Source: Brachypterus glaber (lineage: Eukaryota; Arthropoda; Insecta; Coleoptera; Kateretidae). Taken from it: 64,000 nt of DNA. The first letter of the stretch is position 1. Every line of letters begins with the position of its first letter. The position numbers were made by a program, and so were the translations under genes. The notes beneath the pieces are model-generated. The model saw only the letters and a list, made by a program, of their open reading frames with translations, did no database searches and was not told the origin of the DNA. The DNA lies in NCBI GenBank assembly GCA_958510825.1, contig OY294045.1, forward strand, positions 10,219,916 through 10,283,915. Direction: 5' to 3'. Shown here piece by piece: positions 43,610 through 54,360 of the stretch.

Positions 43610-43861
43610 GAGCAGCATGGATTTAGTAAAGGTAAATCCACTACAACAAACCTAGTTCTGTTTGTTCAGTAATTATTGGATGCCATGAACAATGGGTTTA
43701 GTATTGAAACAATATATACAGATTTTTGTAAAGCATTTGATACTGTCAATCATAAAATCCTTATTAGGAAACTTAGGGCTTTGGGTTTTAGGGGTTCTCT
43801 ATTAAGGTGGCTAGCTAGTTACCTTAGTAATAGAAGCCAAATAGTTATAGACCTAATTTAA
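43610..43861 (+). pseudogene. LINE reverse transcriptase fragment (fingers/palm)
   Basis: Translation EQHGFSKGKSTTTNLVLFVQ, a stop (TAA 43670-43672), then LLDAMNNGF and YTDFCKAFDTVNHKILIRKL with LRALGFRGSLLRWLASYLSN. These are the conserved early RT blocks of non-LTR elements of the Jockey/CR1 type. The catalytic YxDD block is absent because the fragment ends at 43861. It is broken and inactive. Confidence 0.8.
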
Positions 43862-44005
43862 GTTATAGACCAACAAAAAAGACAAACAGAGAGACATTTT
43901 AAAAGATACACAGATATCGATAAAAAACTGGTATTAAATAAAAATACCTGTAAAATGCCTAATTTTGGATATATTGAAACGTAAAGTTATAATAATTTTG
44001 TATAG

Positions 44006-44082
44006 GCCGATCCCGGCAGTCTAGTGGATAGCACATCTGGCTTCGGTGCTAGGGATCGTGGGTTCGAATCCCACTTAGGGCA
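44006..44082 (+). tRNA. tRNA-Arg(TCG)-like pseudogene or SINE head
   Basis: CAGTCTAGTGGATAGCAC fits a D-arm/A box. TCTGGCTTCGGTGCTAG aligns with the anticodon arm of arginine tRNA with a TCG anticodon. GTGGGTTCGAATCCCAC is a perfect T-arm with B box. The 3' TTAGGGC is not complementary to the 5' end and the anticodon stem is mismatched, so a functional tRNA is unlikely. No T run closely follows. Confidence 0.5.
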
Positions 44083-44172
44083 TGTGTGTTGTCTTTATCG
44101 AATATTTTAATGTATATTGAAAAATAAATAAACTGTAAAAATTTAACAATAAAAATTGTATAGCTATAGTCT

Positions 44173-44415
44173 TAGGAAACGTTCAAGTATTACGTAACGC
44201 AAATTGTACCAAAGTTCATACACTTCATACCCCGGTTCTCACGTTATTATAGATTATAGAGATTCCATATTTTGGAAACCCCCCCTAATAGGGGGTGTGT
44301 TAGGGGGGGTAGCCAAAATATAAAATCTCTACATCCTTGAATAACGCGAGAACCGAGGTATGAAGTGTATGAATTTTGGTACATTTTGCGTTACGTAATA
44401 CTTGACCGTTCCCTT
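44173..44415. mobile_element. GGGAACGTTTAAGTATTACG-type palindromic MITE, copy 2
   Basis: Left GGAAACGTTCAAGTATTACG with TAACGCAAATTGTACC mirrors right GGTACATTTTGCGTTACGTA with ATACTTGACCGTTCCC. Inner arms TTCATACACTTCATACC and CCAAAATAT also mirror. The centre is C/G-rich. Same terminal motif as 30862-30997. Confidence 0.75.
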
Positions 44416-44881
44416 ATGACTACGAAGTAGTCCCTAAATTTCCTTTTTACATTTGGCATCTTTACACGTCAAACAAGAATTCAAGTTAAGTACTGCAAAA
44501 AGTATAAAAACAGATTTTATTTTAATATAAGTAAAAATTTAAATTTTAAATATTCAAATCTTGTTATGGAATCATATCTGGTCATTAAAAGTTTTTAAAT
44601 ATTGAAAAATTTAAGAAAATATACGTTAAAATACTTTAATTATAAATGCTAAACATGTCCTATTTGAAGAGAATCCAAAGCTCTGAAACTTTTAATGCAG
44701 CACCATACTCTAAGCACATCTATTTTATTTAATGGACTTTCAAACCCCAAAAAAGTCCATATGTAAATAGGCTTCCGCAATTTATAACACAGTATCTGCC
44801 TTATTTAAATCGGAACAAATTGAGAAGATTTATACCGGATGCAAGAGGACTTCCGACCAAAAATTAAAAAAAAAACTCATT
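44416..44881. other. AT-rich sequence, nothing recognised
   Basis: No features recognised. Confidence 0.3.
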
Positions 44882-45215
44882 TTATCCAATACATACAGAT
44901 AATGAGACAATTACCAGCTTTATTTTAAATAGATAAACTCAATAATAACCCCCGCGTGGCTTTTACTTTATTGAGTGGATAATTATTTGTTTTACCCACT
45001 CAACTGTCACTTGTCAAATTATTTTCTTGTAAATGTCATTAAAATTTTTAATAAAAATATGAATTCCTAAGCTATTTATTGGATAAAACCTTGTATGGCA
45101 CTCATGGGTAAACCGATATTGCCCTCTCGAAAATTAACCTGCTTGGCTGACGCCTCGCAGGTTAATTTTCTCATGGGCAATATCTAACTTTACCCACTAG
45201 TACCATGAATAACTA
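44882..45215 (+). mobile_element. Family C MITE, copy 2
   Basis: TTATCCAATACATACAGATA to CCCACTAGTACCATGAATAACT, with the terminal hairpin at 45097-45207. Directly abuts copy 3. Confidence 0.8.
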
Positions 45216-45550
45216 TTATCCAATACATACAGATAATGAGACAATTACCAGCTTTAATTTAAATAGATAAACTCAATAATAACCCCCGCGTGGCTTTTAC
45301 TTTATTGAGTGGATTATTATTTATTTTACCCACTCAACTGTCACTTGTCAAATTATTTTCTTGTAAAAGTCATTAAAATTTTTAATAAACATATGAATTT
45401 CCAAGCTATTTATTGGATAAAACCTTGTATGGAACTCATGGGTAAACCGATATTGCCCTCTCAAAAATTAACCTGCTTGGCTGACGCCTCGTTTGGAGGT
45501 TAATTTTCTCATGGGCAATATCTTAGTTTACCCACTAGTACCATAATAGT
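45216..45550 (+). mobile_element. Family C MITE, copy 3
   Basis: Same orientation as copy 2 and back to back with it. Within the hairpin loop, CTCGCAG is changed to CTCGTTTGGAG. Followed directly by an inverted copy. Confidence 0.8.
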
Positions 45551-45888
45551 TATATATGGTACTAGTGGGTAAAGTAAGATAATGCCCATGAGAAAATTAA
45601 CCTTAACGAGGCGTCAGCCAAGCAGGTTAATTTTCGAGAGGGCAATATCGGTTTACCTATGAGTACCATACAAGGTTTTATCCAATAAATAGCTTAGGAA
45701 TTCATATTTTTATTAAAAATTTTAATGACATTTACAAGAAAATAATTTGACAAGTGACAGTTGAGTGGGTAAAATAAATAATTATCCACTCAATAAAGTA
45801 GAAGCCACGCGAGGGTTATTATTGAGTTTATCTATTTAAAATAAAGCTGGTAATTGTCTTATTATCTGTATGTATTGGATAAATAACT
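45551..45888 (-). mobile_element. Family C MITE, copy 4 (inverted)
   Basis: Reverse complement of copies 2 and 3. With copy 3 it forms a 670 bp palindrome centred near 45550 (TAGTTATATATGG). Confidence 0.8.
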
Positions 45889-45944
45889 ATTATTATTTGA
45901 ATAAAAATAATAGTGCTTTTAGTGAAAAAACAATTATATTAACC

Positions 45945-46060
45945 ACGGTAGAGAAGACTATTATATCCTCGCACTCTTAAATCCCTTGTTGCTACGCAGC
46001 TCGGGATTTAATACGCTTGGCTATAAAAAATGTCTTCTCTACCTTGGTATATAATTACTA
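45945..46060. repeat. GC-rich hairpin with CTCG
   Basis: ACCACGGTAGAGAAGACTAT and ATGTCTTCTCTACCTTGGT pair as outer arms. The inner CTTAAATCCC pairs with GGGATTTAAT around GTTGCTACGCAGCTC. It stands alone, with no recognised body beside it. Confidence 0.65.
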
Positions 46061-46171
46061 TTATTAAAAGTCAATTGTACCAAATCATTTAAAAACAAAA
46101 AAATTATGGGGCGACACAATTAAAAATTTTCCAGGAAAAAATACAACTGCTGGGAGTATACTATAAAATAC

Positions 46172-46760
46172 ACTGTGTTTGCAGTCCTTTGGTACATAAT
46201 AAAGGGGGTGATTCTACATCCGGAAATAAGCCCTAAGGGAGCTACGGCCCTCCGAAGATGAACATGTTGAATTGGGAACAAAAAGGGACTAATAAAATTT
46301 TAATGCTGCAGGGCGATTCCTCATTTAAAGTTAAACAAAAAATTATTCTGCGCCGAAACACCTAAATTTAATATTAAATGAGTAATAACCTTTCAAAAGG
46401 TAACATTTTGGTGGCACAAAATCTTACTTCCTCTAAATTGCATTTTTTTGTTTTGAAACAAAATTACACCTAAAAAAGTTTGGGGCAAAAATGTGTTAAG
46501 CCTAATACATTTTTCCGTTTAGGGACTTTTTAAAAATATAAATTAACATGAACTATTTGCCTTTATTAACATGCAAAACATCGTCACTCTAGTTCAAAGG
46601 GTATCAGTTATTAATTAAAAACCTTATTTTTAGTACCATTTTAAAGGGTTGTAACTCTCTTAGGGTTCGTTTTCGGACCTTTTTTATGCTTTTTTCATGT
46701 TTTGTGATGTATAATCATCCCCTTTGTTATGTACCAAAGGACTGCAAACGCCGTGTATAT
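46172..46760. mobile_element. Inverted-repeat element ending GTACCAAAGGACTGCAAAC
   Basis: Left ACACTGTGTTTGCAGTCC with TTTGGTACATAATAAAGGGG mirrors right CCCCTTTGTTATGTACCAAA with GGACTGCAAACGCCGTGTA. Inner blocks CTAAGGGAGCTACGGCCC and GTTGTAACTCTCTTAGGG relate it to the CAGGGT long-arm elements. Confidence 0.7.
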
Positions 46761-47193
46761 CTTCAGGGTTTGTTTTTGTTTAAAATCGATTCTGAAACAC
46801 TTGAATAGTAATTTAGTAAATAGTCGGTTAAATTCTGGAATAGTCAGTTAAATTCTGGATTACAGTATAATACGAGCAATATTTCAAACGTAAATCTTTT
46901 AGTATTAATGGCCATAGCCTATGGAAAACATTGGAAAAAAATAAATTAAAATGTAAGCCTCTTACTCGTTGTCAGACACCACTTGAAAAATATAAAAATA
47001 CAAACGACGCGGCGTGTTTTTCATCTTTTAATTTTTTACTTTCTAGCGACCTCGGAGGGAAGAAAGTATTATCATGGCGACATTTTTTTTCCAGAGGTCT
47101 ACAGCTGTACATGCCATACCGTTTAACATTCATGACTAAACTTTAAACTCAAGGTTTTTGGGGGTTAAAAGCGACACTTTTTGTTCATGTTTT
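46761..47193. other. Unassigned sequence
   Basis: A 71-codon frame (46931-47146) has no recognised similarity. Confidence 0.3.
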
Positions 47194-47917
47194 ACGGGCG
47201 AAAAGTGTAACTTTGTGGCTCTAGGGCCAAAAAGTTTTTTTCACCCTCTAACTAAAACTTGTTATTTTTAAGCTATTTAAAAGAAGATGCTTTACCTTTA
47301 CTGTAATATTTATAAAGAAATATGACCTTTTGGTCACTTTTGATCTTGAACTAACCGTTCTTTTTGACCAGATACAGTGATTATAATCACTTCATACAAA
47401 ATAAAAAATTTTCATAACACAATCTCAAAATATATGTCAACTGATTAATCTGTATTCACCCACTAAAATAAATTAATAACACAAAATTTCAATTGTAAAA
47501 TCACTTTCAATATTTATAATATTCATAGAACGGTTTCACAAGTATTATTTTCACAACAGACACATTTTAACAGAAATTAATCACCAAGCTGTAGCTTTTT
47601 TAATTTGAAAATAAAACCGCAAGCAAAAGAAACGATTCAATTGTTTTTGTAGCGATTTGATTGGACAGCAATTTGTCATGGATAACTAGATAAGTAATAA
47701 GACAGTAAAAAGAAATATATTTTGCATTTTAAAATTATGTATATTTTAATAATTTATTATAATTAGTATCAATCGAATACAAAATATTGTATAATACACG
47801 GGCAAAAAGTTAAATTTCGATTTCGTAGGTTTATTACCCTTGGTCCGGCCCTATCGGCCGGCCCTCGGCTTCTAAAACCCTACTCAATCGAAAAATTAAA
47901 CTTTTCGCCCTAGTATT
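47194..47917 (+). mobile_element. Family F (GGGCGAAAAGT) element, full-length copy
   Basis: Begins ACGGGCGAAAAGTGTAACTT and ends AAATTAAACTTTTCGCCC. A GC-rich hairpin occupies 47797-47915 (TTTCGATTTCGTAGG... with CCGGCCCTATCGGCCGG core). The shorter inverted copy at 31823-32090 shows the same two ends. No coding frame. Confidence 0.75.
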
Positions 47918-48257
47918 ATAAATAAATAATATTTTTCAAAACGGAAATATATTCTATACATGTTTACATTATTAGAGTTTGACATTTTCATATTGGTATT
48001 ATCCGTAGTAGGTGAATGCGGAAGAAGGTTGGCGGCCACGGTTTATTGAGATATAATTTTAGATGAACTTTATCCCGTATATGCAAATTACTTCCTCTGA
48101 AAATGTTAAGCTCAATTTTAGATTTAAATTGTTTTTAAATAAATAATATTTATAGAATATTATTCTGAAACATGGGAAAAGTTTTTTTACACTTAATTAT
48201 TGCTTCTCTTTCCTACATGCTTAAAACTGTTTTTTATTTTATACCGAATTTTATACA

Positions 48258-48847
48258 TACAGGGTGTTTCCTAAGTTGATACTTCTTTCTTAAGTAACTG
48301 TGTATAGAAGTCATTAAAATAAACAGCATTTTCAAATAACTTTTTTCAATTTTTTGAAAATTGCATTAATTTATTACAAAATGCGTCCAATAAGGTCCTG
48401 TAACTTGTATATAAAGGTTTTTTTCACAGTTTTTAATGTAAAATCATCATGCAGTATTAAAATTTTTATTGGTGCATTTTTTAGTTCCTATTTTTGATGG
48501 TCAAGACGTGAAATTTTTTCTTCAACTACAATTTTCTCGATAACGGTTGGCCTTACGGTGTTACATAAAGAGTACCTTTTTAATATATATTTTCGCACCC
48601 CCATTTTGCACTTCCCTGGTTAAAATTACCAAATAAAAATTACATAAAATAAAAGCCTATCAATGTTAAGTGTGTATAGGGTTCCAGAGATATTAAATAA
48701 AAACTACTTTTTAGATGTACCCTTAGGAGGGTCGTAGCTCCCTTCATCATCATTTTCGGAACAACCTTTATAGGAAAATGTTGTTTATTCTAATGGCTTC
48801 TACACACAGTTAAAAAAGAAGTAGCAACTTAGGACACACCCTGTATA
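48258..48847. mobile_element. TACAGGGTGTTTCCTAAGTT element, 590 bp
   Basis: TACAGGGTGTTTCCTAAGTT with GATACTTCTTTCTTAA mirrors AAAAAGAAGTAGCAACTTAG with GACACACCCTGTA. Flanking TA. The interior keeps CAGGGT-family blocks (TGTAACTTGTATATAAAGG, CGGTTGGCCTTACGG). Confidence 0.75.
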
Positions 48848-48884
48848 TCTGCGATTTATAGTATAAGACAAGTTATCTTAAAAT

Positions 48885-49808
48885 AAAAACTTTTCGCAAA
48901 AAAAATGAACCGACTTCTATGTCTCTAAAAAGTAAAAAATAAGAAATACTTAAGTCGTTGCCAATTTCACCATTTCCTAAATTAATTACTAACAATTATT
49001 TTTTTATTATTTTATTATTGTTTGCTGTGAAATTTGCACCGACTTAACTATTTCTTATTTTTTACTTTTTAGAGACATAGAAGTCGGTTAATTTCTTTGC
49101 GAAAAGCGTAAAGTTTTTATTTTTTACTTTTTAGAGACACAGAACTTGTGGATTTGAAACGTCATCTAAGCTAAATTATAATTCTCCTTCCATCTCGGCA
49201 AGCTGCTGACGTCACAACACACTGTTAGTGCGTTTTGATGTCATTATCTTAAAGATAAATTTCTAAAAAACAAAAGTAATATTTTTATTTTAGCGCCCAA
49301 GAGTCCAGCCAACCTTATTTTAAACGAAATACTAAAGAAAATCTTGTTTTACTTTAAGCGTTAAGTAGTAATCAAATAACACATTATGGTAAAATCACAA
49401 AATTTATCATTTTCTCTGGGTATTTAAATATTACAGGTCCAGAGAATCAAGTTTAGCGCCATTTAAAAGATTTTCAGTGTGCCGCAATATTTGAGTGACG
49501 CTTTAATCAAGTTATCCGGCTTATCCGAGTTATCCGATAATTTTCTAAAAATTAGGTTGGTAGTTCCATATTAAGAAAATTTTTAAGTGAAATTGCGTTG
49601 AAGTGATTAGATTTATCTTGATTATCCGGCTTACCCGGCATTATCCAAGCGTCAAATTAAAACGGGACCACCTCATGAATGCCCTCTTTAAGTTGCAAGA
49701 AGTTTCATCAAATTCCTTTTATTCGTTCCAAACTTATGCGGGAACAAACAAAAAAAAAAGTGACACGTCGAATTGATAACATCCCCCTTTTTGGAAGTCG
49801 GTTAAAAA
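48885..49808 (+). mobile_element. Family I (ACCGACTT) element, copy 2
   Basis: Starts GAACCGACTTCTATGTCTC, ends TTTTTGGAAGTCGGTTAAAA. Matches copy 1 nearly throughout but lacks its duplicated right end. Confidence 0.75.
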
Positions 49809-50105
49809 ATAACCTTAATTACTCTTAACCAGTCTATAATTTCTTACATATTTTTGGGCGCTGAAAAAAAAATTTGATGGTGAAAAAGCGTGCTGACCCC
49901 CAATGAACCTCACCTCTCCCTTCTTACGGAAAAGTGGTGTCAGATTTCGCTGAATTTTTGACTTCATAGTTCCTATTTTTATTATTATTCTAGTCAAAAT
50001 TGTCGACTCCCAAAAATCAATAGTTTAGTTTCACTTTAGAAATCTCAAGCACTGGGTTTCTGTGCTTAAGTTTAGGTGCTAACGAACTTTAAAGATTGCC
50101 TATTA
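49809..50105. repeat. Dispersed repeat N, left part
   Basis: GGAAAAGTGGTGTCAGATTT through AGGTGCTAACGAACTTTAAA parallels 14440-14560. The right part resumes after the family D insertion at about 50870 (CAAATTCGTTTTCAGCAC). Confidence 0.5.
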
Positions 50106-50868
50106 TTTTTCCTACGATCCTCTATAAAAATGACATTTAGCACACTCTTTTGTTCTTTAGGAAACGCCTCATATCGCACTCGTTTGATATTTTTTAATCA
50201 CACTCGTGTGATATTTATGTATGGAGGTTTGCCCAATTTTATTTAGATATATTTACCTCGTAGATTCTACGAATTTTATTCACCTTGTTTTATAAACCAT
50301 TTTCCACCATTCACCACGGCCTTTTATATCTTTTAAGTGTTTTAATCCAAATATTTCTGTTTTTCATGTCAAAAATAGAAACTATATAACGTTACTATTT
50401 TGACCATTACTGTATAGACAGTCTAGATCTTATAAAAATTACTTAATTTTTTATTTAGTTACCTTACATTACATAAAAAACATCAAAATACTTGCCTTAA
50501 TTGGCAGCATAAACACAGAAATCTAATTTAATAAGCAAACTCAAGTTTACATTTATTTAGGAATAGGCAACCCATTAAACAGCTATGTATTATTATATTA
50601 AATATAAAACCAAGAAAACTAAAGCTAAATGAAAATCATATTTCCTGTTTGACATACATATAAATTTGTATGCTATTTATAATTATTTTGTTCTTTGCTT
50701 TTCTTAAAAGTTAATAAAAATAAGAAAATTTTAAAATAAGAAACTTCATATTTTTTCTGGATCGTAGGAAAAATAGTGTACATAACTCGTTGGAAAGTGT
50801 ATTTCATACACTCGTGGGTTTTCCTCACTCGCCTGGCGGCCCGTTCGTAAATATACTATTTTTTTTGT
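50106..50868 (+). mobile_element. Family D element, copy 2, with hairpin
   Basis: TTTTTCCTACGATCC at the left and GGATCGTAGGAAAAATA at 50760-50776 form a 14-15 bp TIR. Beyond the right TIR lies the GC-rich hairpin left arm (ACATAACTCGTTGGAAAGTG, CCTGGCGGCCCGTTCG), truncated before its right arm. Repeat N flanks both sides, which brackets the insertion. Confidence 0.7.
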
Positions 50869-51232
50869 TTTTTGAAAAAGCTTTAGGGGTCAGTGAGCTT
50901 TGTCACTGTCAAATTCGTTTTCAGCACACAAAAACAAATTCTCTCTAAAATAATTGATTAAATAGGATATAATTATTTTAAGATGTAAGTTATCTGTTTA
51001 TAAGCTATATCGTTGACCCACAATAAGATTTATGTATTCTGGCACTAGTTCAAAAATGATTACTATAATTTTATTCATGTTTAATATCGCTTTAAAAATA
51101 GTTTACTCTCCAGGTTATTAAAATTATTTTCAACAAACCTTAAACAAGTTGTAAAGAAGTAATTACTATTAATATTACTACTAGGGTAACAATCTACTTG
51201 GTACTTTTTAGGAATATCTTCCTAAATAAACT

Positions 51233-51870
51233 ATTTTTTCTATTTTGTGACTCTTATAAGCTCATAATCACACGCGTGTTCTTATAGGCCTATTATAGGC
51301 CTATAATAAGAGGTTGGTACTTTTTAACACTAGCGTCTACGTTCCAAATGCAACTCGGTGTTTCGCGCTGTTGCCAAATATATGGTTTTTGGTTGTTTTG
51401 GTTTTTTTTTTTGCAAAACAACCAAAAACCAAAGATAAATTAAATTGCACAATTTGGCAACAGCGCAAAAGACCGAGTTGATTTTGGGACGTAGACGTTA
51501 GTCTTTTTTTCTTTTGAGTTGGCAAGACAGGACAAAAGGATATCGCTTGGCGTTTTCCGTGCAAATATCAACATCGCTTTTAGGTTTAGTTTTCTAAAAA
51601 ATTGTGTTTTAAGTTAATTTTTACCTTGGTACAATTGTTACTTGGGTTCTTACAGTGAAAAAGAGAAGGGCTGACTATAAAAGAAATCAAAATATCGTTT
51701 GTTCTATGAATTTCTAACATTGCGAAAATTGTAATGCCAACCCAAAACAAAAATCCCTAAATCGGTCATCAATTTAAATACGTAACTTTTTTAAATTTTA
51801 GAGCAAAATAGAAAAACTTTTCGCAAGCGGCTCGTTTTCTAAACTTGTAATCGTGCGCTAAATATAGGTA
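51233..51870 (+). mobile_element. Family K, copy 4, interrupted
   Basis: The body resembles the other copies (CTCTTATAAGCTCATAATCA, ATCGCTTGGCGTTTTCCGTG) but is split by a small palindromic element at 51329-51502. The right hairpin arm only is kept (51816-51870). Confidence 0.7.
51329..51502. mobile_element. Palindromic MITE nested in family K copy 4, 174 bp
   Basis: ACTAGCGTCTACGTTCC opposite GGGACGTAGACGTTAGT. Arms continue through AACTCGGTGTTTCGCGCTGT, TTGCCAAAT and GGTTTTTGGTTGTTTT, all mirrored. Absent from the other three family K copies, so its limits are well bracketed. Confidence 0.8.
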
Positions 51871-51925
51871 CTATTAATTGTTAATAATTAAAGAACTTTT
51901 AAAACCGTTTTTTAAAATAAATAGT

Positions 51926-52228
51926 AGTATTAATATTATTAATAGTAATAATGGTAATAATATTAATAATAGTAATAAAAGTACTAATAGTCATAATAGT
52001 AATAATAGTAATAATAGTAATAATAGTAATAATAGTAATAATAGTAATAATAGTAATAATAGTAATAATAGTAATAATAGTAATAATAGTAATAATAGTA
52101 ATAATAGTAATAAAAGTAATAATAGTACCAATAGTAATAATAGTAATAATATTAATAGTAATAATAGTAATAATAATAATACCAATAGTAATAATAGTAA
52201 TGATAGCAATAATAGTAATAATATAGTA
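51926..52228 (+). repeat. (AGTAATAAT)n minisatellite, about 300 bp
   Basis: Nine-base unit AGTAATAAT repeated about thirty times, with a pure core at 51996-52108 and degenerate edges. The low-complexity frames of Asn/Ser, Val/Ile and Leu here are artefacts of the repeat. Confidence 0.95.
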
Positions 52229-53356
52229 ATCATTTTCGCTATATTCAAGCGCGCTCTCAACTTTACGCTTTAAGCTTCATAAGGCAGGATGCGTGCAAGT
52301 GAGAGGCACAATAGCCTATAATTAGTCCTTTAAATACAATGCATTTTAAAAGTTGGGCCTATAGTTAGGTCCAACTTGCAAGGCTTGATTTAAAATTTTT
52401 ACTGAACTTATCCACTGCTATTAAGGTCAGAAAAGAAACCGTTTGGCCATAAGTAAAATAGTTTTGGCTTGCCGAAATTGTCTGGTTATATGATATTTCC
52501 ACATTGCGTCAATTTTTACAAAAAATGAGTTATTTAAGTGTTGTGTGTTGAATACTCACATTTCATGCTTTTTAAAAACTTCTTGTGAAATTATTACCGC
52601 ATGCCATGAGTATATAAATCGAACTGCCTTGCGTGGCTATTTTTCCAACTAATCATCGAGGCCCACCGGGAAGTTCACAATATCCTGGTGGGCTGGCACT
52701 TTCCTGCTTTTATGATAACTTCGCCAAGGCGATATATGTATAGGCCGTAAATTTCGAGGCATTCGCATTTTTTCATGCGAATATTTGTAATATACAGCTT
52801 AAAGTTTTTTCTTAAACGCTTTTAATTCATAAACTAGATTATTTTTTAACGTTTTTATCAACCAATCATTTAACAATATTTCTGACCACGTATTCATTTC
52901 TGTCCAATCATATTACAGTTATACTGTAGAAAATTCTAGCGAGAATCGCTGTAATATTTTGTTTTTCAGTATTTCTCTTTACAAGATTTCATACCTAAAA
53001 CTAATTAATAATTAAATATGAATATATTACTATTTATAATTATTGTTATTACTTTATTACTTACCAACAAAATACCTCAAAATATTCTTTTTATAAAATG
53101 TAATGATAGTTTTTATAGGTTGACTTTTATGAAGATGCTTGTAAGCCTAGCGCAGTACCGCGCTAGTCAGTACTTCAGTAAGTGACTAAACTATTGACAG
53201 AACCATAATTTGCAATTTAAAAATGGACAAAAAAGATTTTAGTTTAGTAATTGAGAATGGAATTAAATTAACAAAATCAAAGAATATGCCTGTAAAAATA
53301 TTAAGATAAGTAATAAAACAATTTATATCATTTTGCGATGAAAAAAAAGAATCTTC
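52229..53356. other. Unassigned, with several small hairpins
   Basis: Hairpins: GTTGGGCCTATAGTTAGGTCCAAC-like at 52353-52377, and GCCCACCGGGA...TCCTGGTGGGC at 52660-52694. The sequence is moderately GC around 52640-52770. No gene recognised. Confidence 0.4.
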
Positions 53357-53534
53357 CTAATTACACAAGATTCTTCGAATTATCGGGAAAAAACACAGTT
53401 TTCATTCAAATTTGCTACCAAAGGAAATAATTACTCCAGAGGCATCACCCCGGTTGTAATTATTTTCAGACGGCAAATTTTCATGAAAACAGTGAATTTT
53501 TACCCGCATAATTCTCAGCCTCTTGTGTAATTAT
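53357..53534. mobile_element. Hairpin MITE, about 178 bp
   Basis: CTAATTACACAAGATTC at the left mirrors CTTGTGTAATTAT at the right. Further pairs are AATTATCGGGAAAAA with TTTTTACCCGCATAATT, CAGTTTTCAT with ATGAAAACAG, and GGAAATAATTAC with GTAATTATTTTC. Centre GAGGCATCACCCC. Immediately abuts the next element. Confidence 0.7.
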
Positions 53535-53535
53535 A

Positions 53536-54254
53536 TACAGTGCGGTCCAAAAGTCACCCCCCCCCCGTTTTAACTTTTGAACGAGTTGAGATATCGAATT
53601 CAAATTTAGAACTTATAAATAAGACAACTTAAACTATCTTTTAGCATATATTTGATATTTTCAGCACTTAAAATGTGGACAGGAGGATATGGGGGGACAT
53701 TTTTTTAAATGGAAAGGGGGGTCGTGTGATACATCATTTTAAAGCTTATAAAATTCTCTATTTAAACTAACATTTTTAAATTTTTTAAAAATGTTTTTTA
53801 AGGTTTTGATTTTTCAATTTTTTGTGCTAAAACATTCGATTTTTTAAGTTTTTTTTAACATTTTTATTTATGTCAACTAAAATTAGTTTAAAAGTATAAT
53901 TAACATTTTTTTATGATGAAATTAGCCATGTTTAAAAAATTATTTGTTTTTTTTAGAGGAATTTTGACATTAATACCCATTTTCAACCCCATTTTAAAGC
54001 CAATTTTTTTTTTTAATTTAAAAATATAAAGTTAAATGGAGAATTTTATAAGCTTTAAAATGATGTATTACACGACCCCCCTTTTCATTTAAAAAAATGT
54101 GCCCCATGCCCCCCTGCCCACATTTTAAGAGCTGGAAGTATTAAATATATGCTAAAAGATAGTTTAAGTTGTCTTATTTAAAAGTTCCAAAAGTCGATAT
54201 CTCAACTGGTTCAAAAGTTAAGAGGGGGAGGGGTGACTTTTGGACCGCTCTGTA
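53536..54254. mobile_element. Palindromic element TACAGTGCGGTCCAAAAGTC, 719 bp
   Basis: TACAGTGCGGTCCAAAAGTC and GACTTTTGGACCGCTCTGTA are the ends. Arms mirror through TTTTGAACGAGTTGAGATAT, TATCTTTTAGCATATATTT, CCCCATGCCCCC-type blocks and TCGTGTGATACATCATTTTA. TA flanks. No transposase. Confidence 0.8.
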
Positions 54255-54360
54255 TAAAAACATTTATAATATTATTCAATAATTTTGGACTTAGGTACAT
54301 CATTAATCACGTTAGCTTGTTAAAATATGTCACAGCTAATCGAGTTTCGCCCTTTATCAC

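Noticed and set aside
51951..52260. Open frames of about 90-130 codons rich in Asn/Ser, Val/Ile or Leu
   Set aside because: They are translations of the 9-bp minisatellite in different frames and strands.
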